This document shows, one piece after another, positions 41,001 to 46,890 of a stretch of 64,000 nucleotides of DNA. The stretch is from contig NZ_JABUBU010000001.1 of the NCBI RefSeq assembly GCF_019834675.1, forward strand, positions 1 through 64,000, in the 5' to 3' direction. Source of the DNA: Rhodococcoides corynebacterioides. Its GTDB lineage: Bacteria > Actinomycetota > Actinomycetes > Mycobacteriales > Mycobacteriaceae. The notes below the pieces were generated by a model that was not told the origin of the DNA, ran no database searches, and saw nothing but the letters and a program-made list of their open reading frames with translations. Both the position numbers and the translations under genes were made by a program. Each line of letters starts with the position of its first letter. Within the stretch, counting starts at the first letter, position 1.

Positions 41001-42238
41001 CCACCGCCGCGGCGCTGGCGGAACGGCTCACGGGACGGTCGGTGTCGACGGCGCCGACGCTGACCCCGCGGGCGGATCGACCGGCCGTCGTCCCGCTCGC
41101 ACCGATGCAGGAAGCGGCACTGCCGCAGGACCTCTCGGCGGCACCCGCGCACCATGCGCTGCTGGTAAACGTCGGCGACCGGAGCGGGGACGACCTGGCC
41201 GCGGCGCTGTCCGCCGTCGCCGCACGTCACGAGCCGCTGCGGTCGGTGATCGCACCCGACGGGGCGTCGGTGACGCCGGCGGACCCGGTGATCCTCGAGC
41301 GGGTCGCCGTCTCCGCCGACGGTGGTGATCTCGGCCGTCGCGCGTTCGAGATCGCACAGGAGCCGCTCGATCTGACGACGCGGCCCGGGCTGCGTGCGGT
41401 CCTGCTCGACGACGGGGACCGTCGCGCCCTGCTACTGGTCATGCACTACGCCGCGGTGGACGAGTGGTCGGTGGTCCCGTTGCTGACCGAGTTGCTCGTG
41501 GGCAGCGAGGAGGACCTGCCGCTGACCTACTCCGACGTTGCGCGGTGGGCGGTGGACCGTCGCGCTGCTGCGGACGACGTCACGCGCTACTGGCGTGAGC
41601 GTCTCGCGGACGCGCCGCCGGCGACTCTGCCGATCACGTTCGGCGAGAACGGAACCGACGCGGTCCTTGTCGACGTCGACGCGGACCTGCGTGCCTCGCT
41701 CGACCGGCTCGCCGCCACTGCAGGCACGGGACTGGCCTCGGTGATGCACGCGGCGTTCGCACTTGCGGTGGCCGACGCGGGCGGCGGCGAGGACGTCACC
41801 GTCGCGACGCTGGTGGCAGGCCGTGACGATGCCCGCACCCACGCGATGGTGGGCGGGTTCGCGGACCGGGTTCCCCTGCGGGTGAGCGCGATCGGCGATC
41901 TGGCCGAGGTCACCCGTGCGGTTCGCGACGCGACGATCGACGCGCTCGATCGCCCGGGGCCGTCGTACCGGGACATCGTGGACGCGGCCTGCCGGCCGGA
42001 CCTCCGGCGGCCGGCGTTGGCGCTGGTGCATCACCGCGTCGCGGATCTGGGGGGCGTCTCGGTGCTTCCGATCCCGGTGGGCCGCCCCGAGGCGGATCTG
42101 ACCTTGAGCGTGCACGAACCACCCACGGGTGCAGCCTTGTTCGTCCAGCTGGTCGTTCCGGGCGGAACGGACAGCAAGGCGGTCGGTCGGTTCGTGGATC
42201 TGCTCACCGCTCGACTGGGGGAGGCGCGCAGGCCCTAG
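26066..42238 (+). CDS. Tetramodular NRPS for a hydroxamate siderophore
   Basis: 5390 residues in one frame. Domains with approximate residues: C1 1-435 (HHGIVDG at 139); A1 447-935; T1 (Ser986); E1 1037-1445 (HHLVVDG at 1144); C2 1450-1885 (HHLVADG at 1588); A2 1910-2370; T2 (Ser2419); E2 2465-2900 (HHLVVDG at 2601); C3 2905-3365 (degenerate QFLVWDG at 3067); A3 3370-3870; T3 (Ser3916); C4 3970-4400 (HHITTDE at 4097); A4 4415-4900; T4 (Ser4952); C5 5005-5390 (HYAAVDE at 5127). Pocket residues read DINYWGGIGK, DVSHTSLVDK, DMENLGLINK and DVFILGAVNK: acyl-hydroxy-Orn, Ser, hydroxy-Orn and probably a second modified hydroxy-Orn. E domains make residues 1 and 2 D. No thioesterase; C5 probably releases by cyclisation, as in erythrochelin. 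Rhodococcus rhequichelin synthetase is a likely relative. Confidence 0.93.
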   Translation: MFRVVDTDTLPLTAAQSEVWTAQHLLGDRRDFVITLLVEVTGVVDLARVRDAVRTTLMDAEALHVRMDFSGEHPVQRPDGRDWDVDVVDLSGDDDPVAAAHAWIADDVASADVTGVGPLFRTALLVLADDHLFWHQRYHHGIVDGFGMSLIFNEVRARYVDPTRRTTDDAWALGPLVESDRDYRSSPAFAVDKAFWTTQLIGAAEPPILLPDVPDVGRAVTERVEVSTADAARLHDLAARVNLRRTRMIPSLWLAYLAVATGSYDLTVSLPATGRVGRRQRSTPFMASTILPLRLRLDPSMTLVDVARAFEHATIGTVRHGRFRGEDVVRAVREIEPERRVVGPGLNVLMLPHGVDIGGVPARMHSMDTGPVRDLDTTVTGGLDGEPVTFDLRCRPGALEAMRGHRDRFRVVLDQLLDDPTRPLSSLTLLGDDDRRRILVDFVDTAEPVTRETIPAMFARRVASAPDDVAVELGDRTLTYRQLADRVNQLAHRLLDDGLAPEEIVAVSMPRSIEMVVALLAVTAAGGAFVPVDPEWPAERRARVLADCRTSIVLGGTDHPVALDDWAYSEQPTAVPDVTIDGARAAYVIFTSGSTGTPKGAVIRHEAICARIAWQRDRILGFGPGDASLFKAPLAFDISINEILLPLLTGGRLVIAEPGGERDGLYLLDVIRRRGVTFVYLVSSMLDALLALDDPDRPALAGLKHVWCGGEVLTPELFARFRSRLSTTLYHGYGPAEATIGVSHVVYTGDAPRIATSIGRPNPNTRLYVLDSSLAPTPIGVTGELYAAGFLLGRGYVGAPGITASRFVADPFAGPDESGARLYRTGDLARWTADGTLDFLGRADNQVKIRGMRLELEEVEAALSGTPGVRRVVVDVRRTPAGSAFLAAYVVPDSGAVLHAADVLDHAATVLPDYMVPSTVTVLDALPLTVNGKVDRRALPDPEQAVTGTVAPRTDRERELCAVVAEALGLPEVGVTDDFFALGGDSIVALTVVAKARARGIAIGPRDVFSLRTPEALAAAAPDEVAPVADEPTGVVPLTPVVARALRHGAIRPRFHQTACVPVPAGTDADSLRDAVQAVVDRHPALWASWHDGALHVPEAAPRIDVVHEAAASVDGVVSRLDHRRSGGAVAVALSDDTAVLAVHHLVVDGVSWRILLGDLATALSGGDVPPSSTSVRRWSEALTEYAAAGEVEAELPYWHGVARTPRGSLPTDADPGLAGDLRRRTVVTPASVTEAVLQDVPSTYGAGPTDVVLAALALTLASWSAFDGERTVVEVEGHGREEDVVGTAGIDLTRTVGWFTSVRPVPLPTDRPDDPAETLLAVRDELRRAPASTLGHGVLQELRSDPVLVAAPAPRILVNYLGRLGGAGSVTFHGADDPAAPAAHALILDVLAGDGPSGPRLETTVRWSPAVLTDDDVASFVDGWTDALARLAAAGPEVRRTPTDFPLVELTDDDVAGLPDDVEDVVPTTAVQDGIHFHSAFADDDPYVVQQVIDLGGTVDPDLLRAAVQRVVDRHAALRTSFRPVSNGRIVAVVHTGVGVPFDVQSRPVDDVLAAHRRQGLALDHAPLLRYTLVPTESGAALVQSIHHLVADGWSIPVMLRELLASYGDPAPLPAPASPREWLRHLATRDREASLQRWREALDGVRDDVPVPSHGASGTGTGSHRVEVDPETTAAVLRTARDAGVTVGALLHAAWGVVLGRVTGRRDVTVGSTVSGRTAPVPGLDAMVGLFIDTVPTRVRLDTGDTADTIGDVARRWQRDQADLLDHHHVGLPELRRIAGVASLFETLVVVENYPIGDLVAASSAASSASSSASSSVSSSEAGGLRITGVRVDENPAYPLTLIVIPGDRLTVDLKFHRSAVAEETVAAMVEMLLAVATAPAHTPVTTAGVTPAPAVLGAAGRLGSATVVDLLDRQAAATPTATALVHGDTRLTYAELQARTDRVATALVDRGAGPGSLVAVALPRSIDLVVALVAVLKSGAAYLPLDPGYPADRLRYMIDDAQPAVMVDGPLPEQDPRPLVRPRAADPAYVLYTSGSTGRPKGVVVTHGSVVPRLEWMREHSPLGPGEVVLQKTPSSFDVSVSEFFGPLISGAALVLADPDGHRDSAHLVATIRAHQVTWVHFVPSMLDAFLTDPEVASCTSLRVITCSGEALPAASARRVAELLSHVRLDNLYGPTEAAVDVTAAQGVEGTAADTVPLGFPMVGVEARVLDGWLGQVAPGMPGELYLSGPQLARGYLRRPALTATRFVAAPYGQRRYRTGDVVRWSERTGLEYLGRADDQVKVRGFRIELAEIDAVLREHPAVDRAATVVRTDRGTAQVVSFVVGPVDDASVRAFVRERLPEHMIPSSITVLDDLPTGPSGKLDRAALLAATRDAGSPPTAGPSADDVTAALQSHLGTVLGETVGPDDDFFARGGDSILAIRVVNLARAAGLELSPRQIFDLRTPRALAAAIGDGPTAAPAPAADSAVGTVRSLPVVHRLSEWSGTTDRFCQAALLVVPPTAEATVAAVIDALVRHHDSLRLLRDRHAPGVWTTEIRADGVPSLRRVDARGLGDAALRDLVARESDRATDALDPDGGTVLSVVWFDRGDDPGRLLLVAHHLVVDGVSWSILVEDLAVAWVAVESGDTPALAPVRTSLREFSRRVDEDAHSAQRLAELSYWRTVTAPGAALVSGDAADATVAHGDTLRVRVPADLTSAALGPVADLVRGDATDVIVAALRVALSRWGVDHDVLMDLERHGRHDALGDLSRTTGWFTSIAPVRTAHRTDVVATLAEVKDRLRAAPDGGIGYGMLRYGNARTAGVLATGERSQVLVNHLGRVPAPGSGPFEPAPEQDALRTEPDADLGGPYRLVVNTAVEPGADGAVLVASLAWSASHLSRGDVDTIVDGWLGALRDLATAAESSTPVLTRSDAPLIDLTDDDLAAVADVVPDGVETVWPLTPLQEGLYFEALTASGRDVYTAQFVLEFDHRVDPDRLRSAADGLVRRHPTLRTAFVSLPSGAPAQVVAVPDAVAVPITVVEATSRDEVAAALAADRGAPFDLAAPPLWRLLLVRRPDGTDALAVNRQFLVWDGWSNGLVVAELLARYADPAAVPTTPDTAFTRYLGWLADRDRDAARAAWARAMAGLDEPTLLARPGTVAGPDLPRRHRVEFDRHETTTLRDALRTHGVTLNAVVTAALALALSRSTGRDDVTFGITVAGRPTEVPGLDTAPGMFLATVPARVTLDPAQTLIALARTVQDQRWALADHDHLGLAEIGAATGHRTLFDTLCVVQNFTDGDEGTSLGGRGVRGGDSIDHTTYPVTVVVTPGSTLAVTVEHRPEMVDDVRAQRVADDVVAVLRSVAGGAERPVVGVLADPTPPVRVDDSVPDVTVTEMLVETAQRRPDAVALVSGSVSLTYRELVARIEALARVLEDRGVGPEQVVALAVPRSVDTVVALFAVLRTGAAYLPLELDHPDARLDAVLDDADPRCLIVGPSAVSRFAGRPGVLPLDWAAEPLLSAAGRHADGEGVADGTAFAPGRPGRLEHPAYVIYTSGSTGRPKGVVTPYRGLTNMQLNHRREIFDPVIEAAGGRTLRIAHTVSFAFDMSWEELLWLVEGHEVHVADETLRRDADALVAYGDRHGIDVVNVTPTYASILLERGLLDGYRPALVLLGGEAVGDDVWSALRAADGVLGYNLYGPTEYTINTLGGGTADSATPTVGLPIRATDAVILDGWLRPVPDGVAGELYVAGAGLARGYAHRPALTADRFVAGPNGTRRYRTGDLVRRRTDGSGLLDYLGRTDDQVKIRGHRVEIGEVASAVAAVPGVRRSAVVVGTGPGGLARLIAYVDAPETVDVRDACARALPEYLVPTVVRTDEFPMTVNGKLDVTALPTPEDDTAPITLPRTETERVLTGIVSDVLGVPIGVTDDFFARGGHSLLATRVIGRARTALGCELAVRDLFDAPTVARLAAVAGARSGSARPVLAPRERPEHIPMSAAQRRLWLAHTLDPRSTAYHFPLVIPLDGVVDVEALTVALADVVDRHEALRTVFDEVDGLPVQRILDGVRPAVDVVEATTASDVSAAVAEVFRTPFDLRRDIPLRARAIHTEGGTVLVVVLHHITTDEWSDRPFLTDLLAAYTARLAGDPSPVTPLPVQYADYTLWHAELLGDARDERSLAARQLRFWRDTLAGAPDPEIPPDRPRPPRPSHDGAVVQVDVEPAVVRGLRAVARSTEASVFMALHAAAAVLMRAVTGSSDVVLGAPVAGRDEEATADLVGFFVNTLALRTEVTGSASLADTLRTVRDADLAAFAHADVPFDEVVAHLAPERSAARHPLFQVMVSHHTGPLVDTDRLPETPAKFDVVFNATEDTGGERLTLQLEYATDLYDASTARTLADRFLLVLAALARTPERRVDDLDLFLPGERHRVVTEFNDTARHVPEETLYASYRRWVRATPDAVAVADEHETVTYAALHERVVELAAQLRDRGIGDEDIVGIGVPRSVGTVVATLAVLAVGAAYLPLDGRHPAERLEFMLGDSGAALLLTTEEASGSMPSSVPHLAIDALPERDWADEPNGPAALDSAAYVIYTSGSTGRPKGVVVPHEGISSLVATAEDRMRLTTGSVVLQFASIGFDVAVFELAMALCTGSRLVVVPDDARVAGPELTDFCTRHAVTHAILPPSLMAALPPDCLLPEGCTVLVGTETVPPAVISAWSERLNLLAAYGLTEATVNNTLWQARPGWTAAVPIGVPDPNEQAYVLDARLRPVPIGVAGELYIAGRGLARGYLGRPDLTSHRFVADPHGGGRMYRTGDRARWRTDGSLDFLGRADDQLKVRGFRIEPGEVMAALASADGVDQTAVIAVGDGPATRVVGYVTGVDGLLGEDVRAHAATALPDYMVPSVVMVLPGSLPLTPNGKLDRAALPEPDLVGLLGGRPPRTETERVVLAAAAEVLGLANGPDGATLGIDDDFFDVGGHSMAAMGWVSALRSRLGVEVTVRDVFDAPTAAALAERLTGRSVSTAPTLTPRADRPAVVPLAPMQEAALPQDLSAAPAHHALLVNVGDRSGDDLAAALSAVAARHEPLRSVIAPDGASVTPADPVILERVAVSADGGDLGRRAFEIAQEPLDLTTRPGLRAVLLDDGDRRALLLVMHYAAVDEWSVVPLLTELLVGSEEDLPLTYSDVARWAVDRRAAADDVTRYWRERLADAPPATLPITFGENGTDAVLVDVDADLRASLDRLAATAGTGLASVMHAAFALAVADAGGGEDVTVATLVAGRDDARTHAMVGGFADRVPLRVSAIGDLAEVTRAVRDATIDALDRPGPSYRDIVDAACRPDLRRPALALVHHRVADLGGVSVLPIPVGRPEADLTLSVHEPPTGAALFVQLVVPGGTDSKAVGRFVDLLTARLGEARRP
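31469..31531 (+). repeat. Ala/Ser-coding microsatellite inside NRPS C2
   Basis: GCG/TCC/TCG triplets encode AASSAASSASSSASSSVSSS (residues ~1802-1821) within the second half of C2, between YPIGDLV and the next conserved strand. It is an expandable triplet-like tract, probably a surface loop. No frame disruption. Confidence 0.75.
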
Positions 42239-42242
42239 TAGG

Positions 42243-42261
42243 AAAGGCAAGGCTACGCTAA
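42243..42261. promoter_or_regulatory. IdeR-type iron box before the N-hydroxylase gene
   Basis: AAAGGCAAGGCTACGCTAA matches 13 of 19 iron-box consensus positions, with the AGG and AGGCTA core intact. It lies in the 60-base gap after the NRPS. TACGCT at 42254 could be a -10 element, giving the hydroxylase and mbtH genes their own iron-repressed promoter. Confidence 0.6.
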
Positions 42262-42298
42262 GCTCGCCGGGTGCAATCGCGGCCGAAGGGGTGGACAC

Positions 42299-43666
42299 AT
42301 GACGGGTGACGACACAGTGGACGTGGTCGGTATCGGCTTCGGCCCGGCCAACCTCGCGCTGGCCATCGCGATCGAGGAACACAACCGGTCGTGCGCCCCC
42401 GGCGAGGAAGTGCGCGCCGCCTTCGTCGAGCGGCAGGACGCCTTCGGATGGCATCCCGGCATGCTGCTCGAGGGAGCGACCATGCAGATCGCCTTCCCGA
42501 AGGACCTCGCGACGTTCCGCAACCCGAGCAGCGAGTACACCTTCTTCCAGTACCTGTTCGCACGCGGTCGGCTGGTGGACTTCGTCAACCACCAGACGTT
42601 TTTCCCCACCCGGCTCGAGTTCCACGATTACCTGTCGTGGGCGGCGGACCGCGTGGACGCCGACGTCCGCTACGGCACCTCGGTCACCGCGGTCCGACGG
42701 GTCGGCGACGAGCTCGTGGTGCAGTGCGACGACGGCCGGGTCCTCCACACCCGCAACGTCGCGGTCGGAGCCGGGCTGCAGCAGCGGGTGCCCGAGTGGG
42801 CGAGGCTCTCGGCGCGGTGCTTCCACAATCACGACTTCCTCGGCCGGATGGCCGAGTTGCCCCGACCGACCCACGGTCGGTTCGCGGTGCTCGGCGCCGG
42901 GCAGTCCGCGGCCGAGGTGGTGCAGTACCTCCACGCGCACCACCCGCACGCGGAGGTGCACAGCATCTTCTCCCGCTACGGATACAGTCCGGCCGACGAC
43001 AGCCCCTACGCCAACCGCATCTTCGATCCCGAGGCGGTCGACGAGCTGCACCGCGCGCCGGCGGACGAGCGCGCCCGACTGCTCGCCCTGCATCGCAGCA
43101 CCAACTACTCGGTGGTGGACCTCGAGCTCATCGAGGAGCTCTACCGCACCGAGTACGCCGAGCGGGTGAGCGGCCACCGGCGGCTGTTCATGCGCCGCGC
43201 GTCCACGATCGACGCCGCCGTCGAGACCGCCGACGGCATCGAGGTCACCGTGCGCGACGGCATCGACGGCATCGCCGACACCCTCGTCTGCGACGCCCTG
43301 GTGCTCGCCACCGGCTTCCGACCGGCCCCGCTGCGCCCTCTGCTCGGCGAGCTTGCTCCCGACGACGACGCGCCGCGCGTCGTCACGCGCGACTACCGCC
43401 TCCTGTCCGCTGGCGCCGGGACCGACGGTGACGACGGAGTCGGTGCTGCCGACGACGGTCGGACCGCCGTGTACCTCCAGGGCGGCACGGAGGCGACGCA
43501 CGGCATCACGTCGTCGCTGCTCTCCAACGTCGCGGTGCGTTCCGGTGAAATTCTCCACTCCGTCCTCGCCCGACGTGGTGGGTCGGACGCGCTTGCTAGG
43601 GTCGACCGGACCGCAGATCGTCGGGATCGCCCGGCGCCGACTTTTGCAGTGAGCGAGGCACGATGA
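42299..43666 (+). CDS. L-ornithine/lysine N-monooxygenase (siderophore)
   Basis: 455 residues from an ATG preceded by AAGGGGTGG. FAD- and NADPH-dependent N-hydroxylase of the SidA/PvdA/IucD family: FAD motif [22 protein letters not shown] motif [16 protein letters not shown], substrate/FAD segment [15 protein letters not shown] and the C-terminal ATGFRP. It makes N5-hydroxyornithine, the building block predicted for at least A1 and A3 of the adjacent NRPS. The stop overlaps the mbtH start (ATGA). Ornithine rather than lysine is inferred from the A-domain codes. No acyl- or formyltransferase gene follows, so later N-acylation needs an enzyme encoded elsewhere. Confidence 0.93.
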   Translation: MTGDDTVDVVGIGFGPANLALAIAIEEHNRSCAPGEEVRAAFVERQDAFGWHPGMLLEGATMQIAFPKDLATFRNPSSEYTFFQYLFARGRLVDFVNHQTFFPTRLEFHDYLSWAADRVDADVRYGTSVTAVRRVGDELVVQCDDGRVLHTRNVAVGAGLQQRVPEWARLSARCFHNHDFLGRMAELPRPTHGRFAVLGAGQSAAEVVQYLHAHHPHAEVHSIFSRYGYSPADDSPYANRIFDPEAVDELHRAPADERARLLALHRSTNYSVVDLELIEELYRTEYAERVSGHRRLFMRRASTIDAAVETADGIEVTVRDGIDGIADTLVCDALVLATGFRPAPLRPLLGELAPDDDAPRVVTRDYRLLSAGAGTDGDDGVGAADDGRTAVYLQGGTEATHGITSSLLSNVAVRSGEILHSVLARRGGSDALARVDRTADRRDRPAPTFAVSEAR

Positions 43667-43908
43667 GCACCAACCCGTTCGACGACGAAGACGGACGCTT
43701 CTACGTTCTGGTCAACGACGAGGATCAGCATTCGCTGTGGCCGACGTTCGCGGAGGTTCCGCAGGGCTGGCGCGTCGTGTTCGGTGAGGAGAGCCGCAAG
43801 GCGTGCCTCGAGTACGTCGAGCAGAACTGGACCGACATGCGCCCCCGCAGCCTGCGTGAGGCCATGGAGGAGGACGCGCGTCAGCGCGCGGAGAACCCCT
43901 CCAGCTGA
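43663..43908 (+). CDS. mbtH: MbtH-like NRPS accessory protein
   Basis: 81 residues, start overlapping the hydroxylase stop (ATGA). MbtH signature is complete: [34 protein letters not shown] and [13 protein letters not shown]. MbtH proteins bind adenylation domains and are needed for their solubility or activity. Last gene of the siderophore operon, converging on a ThrE-like gene four bases away. Confidence 0.95.
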   Translation: MSTNPFDDEDGRFYVLVNDEDQHSLWPTFAEVPQGWRVVFGEESRKACLEYVEQNWTDMRPRSLREAMEEDARQRAENPSS

Positions 43909-43912
43909 TCCG

Positions 43913-45424
43913 TCAGCGCTCTCCGTCCCACCGGCCGTCCATGGGCTTCCGGTTACGGATGGGCAGCAACGATCGCACTGCGTCCGGACGCTTGAGTCGT
44001 CGAGCGTCCGGGCGCATGGTCTTCCGTGAGGGGCGACGCAGCGAGCCCGCCCGGTACACGATTCGGGGCCGACGCAACGTCCGCGCTCCCCATTCCCCCA
44101 GGGTGACCCCGCCCGCCAGCGCGCCGCCCGTACCCAGCGCGGCCAGCAGCGCGCTCATGCCGAGAAGCGTCTGGTCGCCGAGCAGGGCGAAGAGTCCCCG
44201 GTAGACCGACAGGCCGGGCAGCAGCGGCGTGATGCCCGCGACGGCCACGATCAGGGGCGGAATCAGTGCTCGACGAGCAAGAAGACCGCCGACGAACCCG
44301 ACGACCGTCGCGGCGATGGCGCTCGACAGGACGGGGCCGAACCCCACCTGCTGCGCGATGAGGAAGAACAGTGCACCGGCAAACCCGCCGAAGAATGCGG
44401 CCGTCAGACTGCGTCGTTCGGCGTAGCAGGCCAGGGCATAGAACGCCGACGCCGCCGCACCGGCGAGCACCTTCGTCGGCACCTCGGTGATGTCGGGAGG
44501 AGCGACGTTGCTCAGGACGGGCAGTTCCGCGCCGAGCAGGGCGGCGAGCCGGAGCGTCGTCGCCACGCCCGCGATGATGCCGCCGGTCATCATGAGGAGT
44601 TCGAAGAACCGGGCCGCAGCGGTGATGGGGGCGCCGGTGATCGCGTCCTGCACCGAGCCCACCAGCGACAGACCCGAGAGCAGCACGGTCACCCCGGCCG
44701 CGATGATCTGCGACGGCGAGATCGAGATGCCCAGCTCGGCCTGATACGAGTACAGGGTGATCGCCGGCGCCGAGGCGATGAACCCGCCCACCACCTGTTG
44801 GAAGAAGAACGGAAGCCCGGCGCGGTTGAGCACCCGGCCGACCCGGTCGATCACCATCGTGGTGAGGAAGCTGACCACGGCCACCAGGACCCCACCGCCG
44901 AGCAGCACCGAGATCGCCGCCGCCATGCCCGACCAGGCGAGCGTCGCGATCCACCGGTTGTAGGGGTGGGGGGCGGTGATGATCTCGTCGAGTTCCGTCA
45001 GGGCGGCCGACGGTGTCGGCACCTGCAGTCGGATCCTGCGCGCCAGGCCGTCGACGGCCGCCAGACGCGTGAAGTCCATCGACCGGTAGTGGACGATGCG
45101 CATCGTGCTCGCCGGCGGGAGCGTCGGGCCGCGGTAGGCGCTGATGGTGATCGAGTTGTACGTGACGTCCACGTCGCATCGGTTCAGGCCGTACGTCGCG
45201 GCGACGAACTGCACCTGGGCCGCGGTGTCGATGGCGCCGGTGCCCGCCGCGAGGGTCACCTCGCCGACGCGCACGGCGAGATCGAGCACTTCCGTCACGG
45301 ACGCGTCGTCCGTGAGATCGATCGGCTGGAGCGGGCTCGGAGCGCCCGCGGGGGTGTCGACGATGGCCCGTCGTTCGCCGGTCATCCGGCGCAGTGTCGA
45401 CGTCAGGCCCTGCAGGAACGTCAT
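43913..45424 (-). CDS. Threonine/serine exporter family protein (ThrE-like)
   Basis: 503 residues, ATG start. An N-terminal cytoplasmic domain of ~165 residues (VGEVTLAAGTGAIDTAAQVQ, YGLNRCDVDVTYNSI) is followed by about ten membrane segments (VLLGGGVLVAVVSFLTTMVI, PFFFQQVVGGFIASAPAITL, VLLSGLSLVGSVQDAITGAP, IPPLIVAVAGITPLLPGLSV). This is the layout of the fused Corynebacterium ThrE exporter, joining the ThrE_1 and ThrE_2 domains. The tail is strongly basic (RRPSRKTMRPDARRLKRPDA). Probably exports threonine, serine or small peptides; a role in siderophore export is possible only by position, and no iron box is seen. Confidence 0.85.
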   Translation of the reverse strand: MTFLQGLTSTLRRMTGERRAIVDTPAGAPSPLQPIDLTDDASVTEVLDLAVRVGEVTLAAGTGAIDTAAQVQFVAATYGLNRCDVDVTYNSITISAYRGPTLPPASTMRIVHYRSMDFTRLAAVDGLARRIRLQVPTPSAALTELDEIITAPHPYNRWIATLAWSGMAAAISVLLGGGVLVAVVSFLTTMVIDRVGRVLNRAGLPFFFQQVVGGFIASAPAITLYSYQAELGISISPSQIIAAGVTVLLSGLSLVGSVQDAITGAPITAAARFFELLMMTGGIIAGVATTLRLAALLGAELPVLSNVAPPDITEVPTKVLAGAAASAFYALACYAERRSLTAAFFGGFAGALFFLIAQQVGFGPVLSSAIAATVVGFVGGLLARRALIPPLIVAVAGITPLLPGLSVYRGLFALLGDQTLLGMSALLAALGTGGALAGGVTLGEWGARTLRRPRIVYRAGSLRRPSRKTMRPDARRLKRPDAVRSLLPIRNRKPMDGRWDGER

Positions 45425-45709
45425 GCCTCTCTTCTGCCGTCGAAGGGGTGCGGGAGTGATCGCGGTGGGTGCTCTCGCTAGGAGAAGGTACCGGCCCGGC
45501 CTGTGTGTTCCCTGGCCCGGGGCGTCGTCGCGCCGCCGTCCTCGCCGACCCCGCCGTACGGACTCGGCGACGGTTTCCGGCGCGGAATTCGGACTTGGTA
45601 CCGAAACGGCTCGCGCCGTTGTTGCCTATGCTTGAATCCGGGACAAGAGACTGTGGTGCGGGTGCAACAGCGCGCCCGTCGGGCGCCCGCGAGGGGGACT
45701 GGTGGCGGT

Positions 45710-46792
45710 GTGAGCGCACTGAGGGACTGGTGGTCGGCGACGCCCGACTACGAGTGGATTCGGGATTACCATTGCGCCCACCCGCTGTTGCGTCGGGCGC
45801 CGTACGTCACGGCGTCCGGATGCTTCCTGATCGCGATCATGGCGATCGTCCTGGTGTTCTCCCCCGTGGCCGACGAAGCGACGACGCAGCTTCTCGTCGC
45901 CGCGGCGAGCGCCGTCGGGGCCGGGTGTTGGTGGGCGCGCGGACGGTTTCCCAGCCGCCGCGCCTCGCTCGCGTTCATCGTCTACGCCGGTATCGCGATC
46001 CCCGTCGGCATTCTGTCGACACCGCCCAGCACCATCAGTCTCTATGCCGTCGCGCTCATGGTGACCGTCGGGAACTACGTCACCGCCATGCACGACGCAC
46101 GGGTGTTCGTCGCGCAGGAAGCCTGGTCGCTCGTGGTCGCCATCGTCGTGTTCGTGCGGGTGCTGACCGCCGATGTCGCCCCGGTGCCGGAGGTGGTGGC
46201 GACCTTCGTTCTGGTGCTGGGTCTGTTGTTCACCGCGTCGACCCTCAACCACGTCTTCCTCACCGCCCTGCGGAACGACGCCTCCCGCGCACTGTTCGAC
46301 CAGCTGACCGGTCTGCGGAACCGCCGCGGACTGCACACCGCCGTCGAGGCCCTGATGCGAGACCACCGCCCGGCTCACCTGTCCGTCCTTTGTCTGGACC
46401 TCGACGCGTTCAAATCCGTCAACGACCGCTTCGGTCACGCTGTCGGCGACGAAGTCTTGCGTGCCACCGCAGCCCGAATCGACCAGCTGAGCCCACCCGG
46501 ATCCGTCTCCGCCCGTCTGGGCGGCGAGGAATTCGCCGTCGTGGTGCCGGGCGACGACGCCCGAGCCTTCGCCCGGTCGCTGCTCACCGGAATCCACCGA
46601 CCGGACGACCGAGCACCGGTCACCGCCTCCGTCGGTGTCGCCGTCGAGGATGTCACCGAGTGGGAAGGCCTCTGTCCCCGGATGCTCGGCCGACTGCTCG
46701 ACCGCGCCGACATCGCCATGTACCGCGCCAAGCGCGACGGCGGCAACAGTGTCGTGGTGGCCGCGGCGAGTGAGGCGGACGGGCCGTTATGA
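45710..46792 (+). CDS. Membrane-bound diguanylate cyclase (GGDEF)
   Basis: 360 residues from a GTG at 45710 (MSALRDWWSATPDYEWIRDY); the frame is open upstream to 45503. Six hydrophobic segments occupy residues ~25-185 (YVTASGCFLIAIMAIVLVFS and others), a MASE-like sensor. The GGDEF domain follows, with DQLTGLRNRRGL, LCLDLDAFKSVNDRFGH and the catalytic loop RLGGEEFAVVVPGDD (GGEEF at residues 271-275), which is active-type. No RxxD inhibitory site lies just before the loop (the stretch is SPPGSVSARLGGEEF). Makes cyclic di-GMP from GTP. No EAL partner in the window. Confidence 0.88.
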   Translation: MSALRDWWSATPDYEWIRDYHCAHPLLRRAPYVTASGCFLIAIMAIVLVFSPVADEATTQLLVAAASAVGAGCWWARGRFPSRRASLAFIVYAGIAIPVGILSTPPSTISLYAVALMVTVGNYVTAMHDARVFVAQEAWSLVVAIVVFVRVLTADVAPVPEVVATFVLVLGLLFTASTLNHVFLTALRNDASRALFDQLTGLRNRRGLHTAVEALMRDHRPAHLSVLCLDLDAFKSVNDRFGHAVGDEVLRATAARIDQLSPPGSVSARLGGEEFAVVVPGDDARAFARSLLTGIHRPDDRAPVTASVGVAVEDVTEWEGLCPRMLGRLLDRADIAMYRAKRDGGNSVVVAAASEADGPL

Positions 46793-46795
46793 TGA

Positions 46796-46820
46796 GCGCG
46801 CCCGGCTCGGTCGGGCGCGC
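46796..46820 (+). terminator. 9-bp GC hairpin between the GGDEF gene and tRNA-Thr
   Basis: GCGCGCCCG (46796-46804), 7-base loop, CGGGCGCGC (46812-46820). It begins just after the GGDEF stop and pairs into the first two bases of the tRNA, so it may end the upstream transcript or shape the tRNA 5' leader. Confidence 0.5.
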
Positions 46821-46890
46821 CTCCTTAGCTCAGTGGTAGAGCACTCGCCTTGTAAGCGAGCGGTCTTCGGTTCAATCCCGAAAGGAGGCT
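46819..46890 (+). tRNA. tRNA-Thr (anticodon TGT)
   Basis: Cloverleaf by eye: acceptor GCCTCCT pairs with AGGAGGC; D-arm AGCTCAGTGGTAGAGC; anticodon stem CTCGC/GCGAG around the loop CTTGTAA (anticodon TGT); T-arm TTCGG-TTCAATC-CCGAA. No encoded CCA; discriminator T. The gene marks the left limit of the low-density accessory region. Confidence 0.95.
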
